Origin: UTCHB3 sp008363265
GTDB lineage: Bacteria; Bacteroidota; Ignavibacteria; Ignavibacteriales; Ignavibacteriaceae
Direction of reading: 5' to 3'
DNA length: 64,000 nt
Assembly: GCA_045863055.1 (NCBI GenBank)
Contig: BTUW01000010.1
Location: forward strand, 62,001-126,000
Shown: positions 59,931 to 64,000 of the stretch, in pieces
How positions within the stretch are numbered: the first letter of the stretch is position 1
Layout of the letters: each line of letters begins with the position of its first letter
Position numbers and translations under genes: made by a program
Notes under the pieces: model-generated
What the model was told of the DNA's origin: nothing
The model's input: the letters and a program-made list of their open reading frames with translations, nothing else
The model's database searches: none

Positions 59931-60782
59931 TCAGTCAGCAAGTCTGATCTCCACTAAATCTACTTCGTTTCCATTCAAATATAATACTTTTACGGATTCT
60001 TTCGTGACTTCTTTAATGATCCCCCCGTTAACCTCATCCCCGGCACGCAGGAATATTCGCTCTTTGAACCTGACATGCCTGAACTCGGCTTCGCCGTTCT
60101 TCACATCCCTGAGTTCGTAGTCATTCAGGTTAACCGATCCCGTTGCTGACACTGCGGCCATCCCTTCGATGAATGGAAGGAAGACATCTATCTGTTCGAT
60201 AAGACTGTCTGACTGTACCTGAAACGGAGGCAGGAAGAAATCATCCGGCTGAAGAGGCACAGAAATTACCATCTCGTAATCTACAAAGGCGACACTTCCC
60301 TCAAGCACGCCATAGTATCTGATGCTCCCGGTCTTGAACCGCATATAAAGGGGATATTCTTCAATGGCAAGAATGAACCCGGCTATCCCGAGGAAAGAAG
60401 CTTTCCCTTTTACCTGGAAATTCCTGACCTTGAAACCTCCCTTCTGTTCATCTTCCAGTTCGGAGACAGAGAACTTGAACCCTGTTGTTAGCGAAAGCTG
60501 GAGGCTGTCGATGAGCAGCCGCATGTCGCGAAGGGAGATATCGTTGCGGAGATTGTAACGTACTTCCGGGTCAGGCTTCATTGCCGGACCAAGTTTTTTA
60601 TGTATCGCTCTCATCATCACCGGGATATCATCCCCGGCGGAGAGTCCCAGCGAAGCGAATCTCTCCTCGATCCGGTTGCCCGCCGGTATCACAAGCACGA
60701 AAGTGATCAGGAGCAGAACAGCAGCAGCTGAGAGGAAGAGAGTGCCACGGTTGGTAAACTCCAGCAGTTTTTTCACTTCCAT
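59931..60782 (-). CDS. PilO/PilP-like (type IV pilus or type II secretion alignment) protein
   Basis: 283 residues. A single N-terminal membrane segment (TLFLSAAAVLLLITFVLVIP) is followed by a helical and ferredoxin-like region as in PilO/GspM (AGFILAIEEYPLYMRFKTGS), then a C-terminal beta domain (YELRDVKNGEAEFRHVRFKE ... VLYLNGNEVDLVEIRL) like PilP/GspC homology regions. It overlaps the upstream gene by 10 bases. The pair would form the periplasmic alignment subcomplex linking an inner membrane platform to a secretin. No ATPase, secretin or pilin gene is adjacent. The assignment is by layout and moderate resemblance. Confidence 0.6.
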   Translation of the reverse strand: MEVKKLLEFTNRGTLFLSAAAVLLLITFVLVIPAGNRIEERFASLGLSAGDDIPVMMRAIHKKLGPAMKPDPEVRYNLRNDISLRDMRLLIDSLQLSLTTGFKFSVSELEDEQKGGFKVRNFQVKGKASFLGIAGFILAIEEYPLYMRFKTGSIRYYGVLEGSVAFVDYEMVISVPLQPDDFFLPPFQVQSDSLIEQIDVFLPFIEGMAAVSATGSVNLNDYELRDVKNGEAEFRHVRFKERIFLRAGDEVNGGIIKEVTKESVKVLYLNGNEVDLVEIRLAD

Positions 60783-62029
60783 CCGGCATCTCCCGGTATC
60801 AGCACCCTGAACGAGGTGTAAACCTCATTCTGCGACTTGAAAATCTCTGTGGAAAGGAGTTGGGCACCTTTTATCCGCTCAACGAGGCCGGATGCCACGC
60901 CCGGTGTTTCGGAATATCCCTTTACCGTAATGAAGTTTTTCTCTTTAAGGGAGATGGCGGTTATCTGAATATTCGTGTTTTCCGCGTATTCTTCTATAAG
61001 CGTTATCAGTTCCGTGAGCCGTACATATCCTGAATCGAGTTCCCTGAATCCGGATTTACTCTCAGGAATAAGGGGGATCCTTCCACCGTAGGAGGCTACC
61101 TCATGAAATATCTGCGGTTGTTTCCGGCTGAATTCATCGAGTTCACCTTCAGCTCCTGAGAGTATCCACAATCTAACAAGAAAGAATATGAAAACAAAAA
61201 GTGCCACACCGAGTGCTCCTGCGGCGATATTGTTCAGGATAGCGGCTGTGCCGGCTAACCTGTTCCTTTCACTCTTCTCCAGTTCCGGCGGGGTGAGAAG
61301 TCCGGGGACCGGCAGCACTTCCGCAAGGTACAGTTCTGTAACCATCTCGCAGATATTGTAGATACCCTTCCAAGTTTTTCCGTCGCGGGTGCCTTCCTGC
61401 AGGGGGAAGCTCTCGTCACTCCCCTGTGAGTGTGAGGGGTGTCCGATAGCCGCCACCTCTTCCTCGAATCTGAAAGAATAGGGATCGGCCGAGAATGAGA
61501 TGAGGTGATCGCATCCGGTGTAGGTCGAGGCGGCATTCTTGAAAGTTTCAAAGTCGATCAGACGGGCCGCAGCCAGCCCCCTTCCGCGCAGGCGCGCTTC
61601 AAACACGAGGTCATCGTCACCTGAGAGAATGTAGGTCCTGTCGTCGGGGAAGAACTTCAGCTTTCTCGAGTAATAGTGAAAGAGTATCTCAGGGGAAGCG
61701 ATCGAAGAGATTATCACCGGGTGGGTGACCCCGATCTTTTCGAGATACTTTATGACATCATCGATAATACTGTTCGAGATGGTGACTTCTTCAATTTTCT
61801 GATGTCCGTGATGAAGAAGCTGGATATCGGGAATTACGACAATATCAGTGCCGGTAATCTTTCTGATGAGTTTTCGGTTAACAGTCTCCGGCATAAAAGG
61901 CGAACCCTGGCCTCCTTCGGAAGTGAGAACTGTGAAACTCTTCTTCCCGCCACGCAGTATAAAAAGCGCGAAGAACCTCTCGCTTAGAAAGATTATGCTT
62001 AGACCGGTATTATTAAAAGGAAATCTCAC
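60773..62029 (-). CDS. PilM/PilN-like (GspL-like) assembly platform protein
   Basis: 418 residues from GTG 62029. The N-terminal ~260 residues resemble the cytoplasmic actin-like part of GspL/PilM (FPFNNTGLSIIFLSERF start; YILSGDDDLVFEARL in the middle). One membrane segment lies at about 275-300 (GALGVALFVFIFFLVRLWIL), and the periplasmic tail is PilN/GspL-like with a VKGYSETPGVASGLVERIKG ferredoxin-type repeat. It would form a platform with the PilO/P-like product, whose start it overlaps by 10 bases. The weak similarity and missing partners make an orphan secretion or adhesion system likely. Confidence 0.58.
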   Translation of the reverse strand: MRFPFNNTGLSIIFLSERFFALFILRGGKKSFTVLTSEGGQGSPFMPETVNRKLIRKITGTDIVVIPDIQLLHHGHQKIEEVTISNSIIDDVIKYLEKIGVTHPVIISSIASPEILFHYYSRKLKFFPDDRTYILSGDDDLVFEARLRGRGLAAARLIDFETFKNAASTYTGCDHLISFSADPYSFRFEEEVAAIGHPSHSQGSDESFPLQEGTRDGKTWKGIYNICEMVTELYLAEVLPVPGLLTPPELEKSERNRLAGTAAILNNIAAGALGVALFVFIFFLVRLWILSGAEGELDEFSRKQPQIFHEVASYGGRIPLIPESKSGFRELDSGYVRLTELITLIEEYAENTNIQITAISLKEKNFITVKGYSETPGVASGLVERIKGAQLLSTEIFKSQNEVYTSFRVLIPGDAGWK

Positions 62030-62122
62030 TTTTTTTGTGCCTGGTCACACAATCTTTTGAGGAATGCAGATATATTTGTACATTGAGTTTCTAAAAATGT
62101 GTTTCACAAATAATGTTTTAAT

Positions 62123-62608
62123 ATGAAAAGCAAAATTAAAGTTTTAGCAGTTCTTATCATTGCCACTTTTGTAATTTTTACCGGCTGTACGAAAAAAGAA
62201 AAACCGGCTGAACCGGTTGACACAGCCAAAACAGTAACTGATACGGTAAAAGCCGATTCAACTGCCAAGGACACGGTTTCTGCGGATACAACCAAACCGA
62301 AATCGATCTCCCTGTTGGGAACCTGGCAGGGTACCATTGCCAACTATTCCGCGACCCTGAAAATTACCAATCAGGATGGTAAGCAGTTCAGCGGTACCGT
62401 GGTTGTGAACTACAGAAATGTTGCCACCCACAGTGTGTTCGGAAGTGTTGATCCTGAAACAGGGGCATTTTCGATGAGTGACAGCGACCAGACACACTCC
62501 GCCGGAAACTACGCCGGAGTGGTTGCCAAGAGCGGTCGGTCGATCACCGGTAGCTTTACAGAAAAACGCCAGGGCGGTATCACCGTAAATTTTTCATTTA
62601 ATAAATAA
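62123..62608 (+). CDS. Small lipoprotein with Lys/Asp/Thr linker, unknown function
   Basis: 161 residues. An SPII signal (TFVIFTGCTKKEK) is followed by a repetitive charged linker (KPAEPVDTAKTVTDTVKADS ... DTVSADTTKP) and a small beta domain: LLGTWQGTIANYSATLKITN, SVFGSVDPETGAFSMSDSDQ and ITGSFTEKRQGGITVNFSF. The last part looks like a lipocalin-type strand pattern found in many uncharacterised outer membrane lipoproteins. It precedes the PEGA lipoprotein by 26 bp and may share its transcript. No family was recognised. Confidence 0.7.
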   Translation: MKSKIKVLAVLIIATFVIFTGCTKKEKPAEPVDTAKTVTDTVKADSTAKDTVSADTTKPKSISLLGTWQGTIANYSATLKITNQDGKQFSGTVVVNYRNVATHSVFGSVDPETGAFSMSDSDQTHSAGNYAGVVAKSGRSITGSFTEKRQGGITVNFSFNK

Positions 62609-62634
62609 CTTCAACTAACCCGGAGAACATATAC

Positions 62635-63156
62635 ATGACCAGAAAACTCCTGTTTACCCTATTCACATTATCCACAATCCTGTTTCTGACAGGCTGCGAC
62701 AACAAAACTGATAATCCGATCAATGCGGACGAGGGAAAGCTCTTTATTTCATCAACACCAACCCTCGCTGATGTTTTCATCAACGGTACAAGTTCAGGCA
62801 AAAAGACCGGCGACACTTTGACACTCCCGACCGGTACATACAGCGTTACCCTTAAGAAGACCCTTTACAAGGATACAACTTTCAGCGTTACCGTTGTTAC
62901 AAACCAGACAGTTTCAAGAGCAGTTACACTGACAGAGGCTTCTTTCACTGTGAACTCAACACCTGTCGGCGCGAAGATATATCTCAACGGTGTGAACACA
63001 GGAAGTGTCACCCCTGCCGGTATCCGTCTTGCGGTTGGTACAAACACCATCACCCTCTCTCTCGCCGGGTATGCTGATACAACCTTTACAGTGCCTGCTG
63101 ATTCAGCCAACAAGAGTGTTTCGATCACCCTGAAGGCTCTCAATTATGTTGAGTAG
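62635..63156 (+). CDS. PEGA-domain lipoprotein
   Basis: 173 residues. An SPII signal (ILFLTGCDNKTD) is followed by two PEGA-type repeats: GKLFISSTPTLADVFINGTS with LPTGTYSVTLKKTLYKDT, and ASFTVNSTPVGAKIYLNGVN with LAVGTNTITLSLAGYADT. PEGA units are small surface-layer or cell-wall-associated beta domains. There is no T9SS domain, so it is held by the lipid. CCGGAG precedes the ATG. It is the last gene before the IS element. Confidence 0.85.
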   Translation: MTRKLLFTLFTLSTILFLTGCDNKTDNPINADEGKLFISSTPTLADVFINGTSSGKKTGDTLTLPTGTYSVTLKKTLYKDTTFSVTVVTNQTVSRAVTLTEASFTVNSTPVGAKIYLNGVNTGSVTPAGIRLAVGTNTITLSLAGYADTTFTVPADSANKSVSITLKALNYVE

Positions 63157-63322
63157 AGTCCACTCTAAAAAGGTAAATATTTTCTCAGGATTGTATCCGG
63201 GCAAGTTGGTTAATGTGGATAAAAAAAGATGTTAAAATTGCTGTAACTATATGTAATACAATAAGAGAGCATCGATTTTATTCGTATATTGAGGTAGTAA
63301 AAATAACAATTATCGCTGCCCA

Positions 63323-64000
63323 ATGTTCAGAAAAAACCACAAACACAAGCAACCCGGTCTCTTCGGATTCCAAAATGTGATCAAGGATTCGATGCGCAAG
63401 GAGATTATGGACTCCGAGGAGTACAAGTTCTATGAACTGATCTTCTGCAGGATAAGGGAGGAGGACTTTGCTCCACTTTACTCGGATAAAGAGAGCCGCC
63501 CCAACTCCCCGGTCAATAGTATGGTCTCAGCACTGCTTTTGCAGCATCGTAACCGGTGGACATTTGCCGAGTTGCACAAGAACATCAAGTTCAATCTTCT
63601 GACCAAGACAGCACTCGGCTTGGGCGAGTTGGATGAGGTTCCGTTTTCAGAGGCCACCCTGTTCAACTTCATAAACAGGTTGACTGATTATCACATAGAT
63701 ACGGGTATCAATCTCTTGGAGAAGGTGTTTGACCATCTGACAGCGGGACAGTTGGAAGAACTTCAACTGAGCACAGCGATTCAGAGAACGGACAGTTTTC
63801 AGGCGGCGAGTAACCTGAGGAAGTATGGTCGTCTCCAGTTTTTGGTTGAAGTACTCAACCGGGTTTACAGGGAACTCACAGAAGGAGATCGCAGAAGGTA
63901 CAGTGACCTGTTTTCAGAATATGTGGTGAAGACATCAAGTCAGTATGTCTACCGTCTGAAGCCTGAGGATATGCCCTCGAGATTGACCTCGATAGCTCAT
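63323..64000 (+). CDS. IS1182-like transposase, 5' part (continues beyond the window)
   Basis: 226 codons are open from ATG 63323 to the end of the window. The N-terminal helical region (YKFYELIFCRIREEDFAPLY) and SPVNSMVSALLLQHRNRWTF are typical of the DUF772 region of IS1182 transposases. IQRTDSFQAASNLRKYGR carries the first Asp of the DDE catalytic triad (TDSF at about residue 157). The rest of the RNase H-like core is outside the window. The terminal inverted repeat probably lies in the AT-rich stretch 63160-63320, but I could not define it. The gene looks intact so far. Confidence 0.85.
   Translation, partial: MFRKNHKHKQPGLFGFQNVIKDSMRKEIMDSEEYKFYELIFCRIREEDFAPLYSDKESRPNSPVNSMVSALLLQHRNRWTFAELHKNIKFNLLTKTALGLGELDEVPFSEATLFNFINRLTDYHIDTGINLLEKVFDHLTAGQLEELQLSTAIQRTDSFQAASNLRKYGRLQFLVEVLNRVYRELTEGDRRRYSDLFSEYVVKTSSQYVYRLKPEDMPSRLTSIAH

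Noticed and set aside
1..64000. tRNA, rRNA or riboswitch genes
   Set aside because: The gaps were read on both strands and no cloverleaf, rRNA signature or known riboswitch core was recognised; a covariance-model scan would be needed to exclude small RNAs.

Overview
The window looks like a chromosomal segment from a bacterium of the Ignavibacteriota / Bacteroidota-Chlorobi side of the FCB group. The main reason is five proteins ending in the type IX secretion (T9SS) type A sorting domain, four of them with the NYPNPFNP / NHPNPFNP / NFPNPFNP signature typical of Ignavibacteria. Supporting signs are many short SPII lipoproteins, frequent absence of strong Shine-Dalgarno sites, and a fused transaldolase-glucose-6-phosphate isomerase. 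No rRNA or tRNA genes and no CRISPR array were seen.

Layout. 1-9 kb: the end of a CBM6-like T9SS protein, a DUF6328 membrane protein, a GH128-like lipoprotein, two tandem secreted paralogs, an FG-GAP/VCBS T9SS protein, an alpha/beta-hydrolase lipoprotein gene broken by an in-frame TAG, YceI and pirin. 9-22 kb: an unknown lipoprotein, a GT4-GT9 pair, a T9SS esterase, a T9SS M14 carboxypeptidase, a cytochrome c, an N-acetylmuramoyl-L-alanine amidase split by a -1 frame change at an A9 run, and a HELVH putative peptidase. 22.7-28.7 kb: a complete type I restriction-modification locus (hsdM, hsdS, hsdR). 28.8-36.4 kb: a UbiA prenyltransferase; an operon of base-excision glycosylase, ECF sigma factor, zinc anti-sigma, FmdB-like protein and rhodanese; a cNMP-domain kinase-like protein lacking the acceptor histidine; miaA; and a GT2. 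36.4-45.7 kb: envelope genes leading into an oxidative pentose phosphate operon (gnd, zwf, pgl, glk, tal-pgi). 45.8-52 kb: a PhoD-like phosphatase, an unusual sugar transferase, two paralogous beta-barrel proteins and an AT-rich type II restriction-modification pair. 52-62 kb: an electron-transfer and regulation block. 62-64 kb: two lipoproteins and the 5' part of an IS1182-like transposase.

The best candidate for an undescribed system is 51.9-59.9 kb. A multi-PAS histidine kinase with a degenerate receiver is translationally coupled to a sigma-54 activator whose PAS domain carries a cysteine cluster. Immediately downstream lie inverted repeats and a 16-of-17 match to the -24/-12 consensus. 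This promoter would drive a coupled helical-repeat protein plus octaheme cytochrome c pair, the cytochrome carrying a T9SS sorting domain. A triheme cytochrome is divergent from the kinase and a receiver-DHp protein without an ATPase domain follows. I read this as a self-contained, regulated surface-electron-transfer locus.

A second layer is a set of mosaic intergenic repeats: short AT-rich words repeated in tandem and inverted, interleaved with small GC palindromes, nearly always just after stop codons. Two copies of one composite repeat (20.6-21.1 kb and 29.6-29.9 kb) keep the same module order in opposite orientations, and one palindromic unit sits in frame inside a coding region at 33.14 kb.
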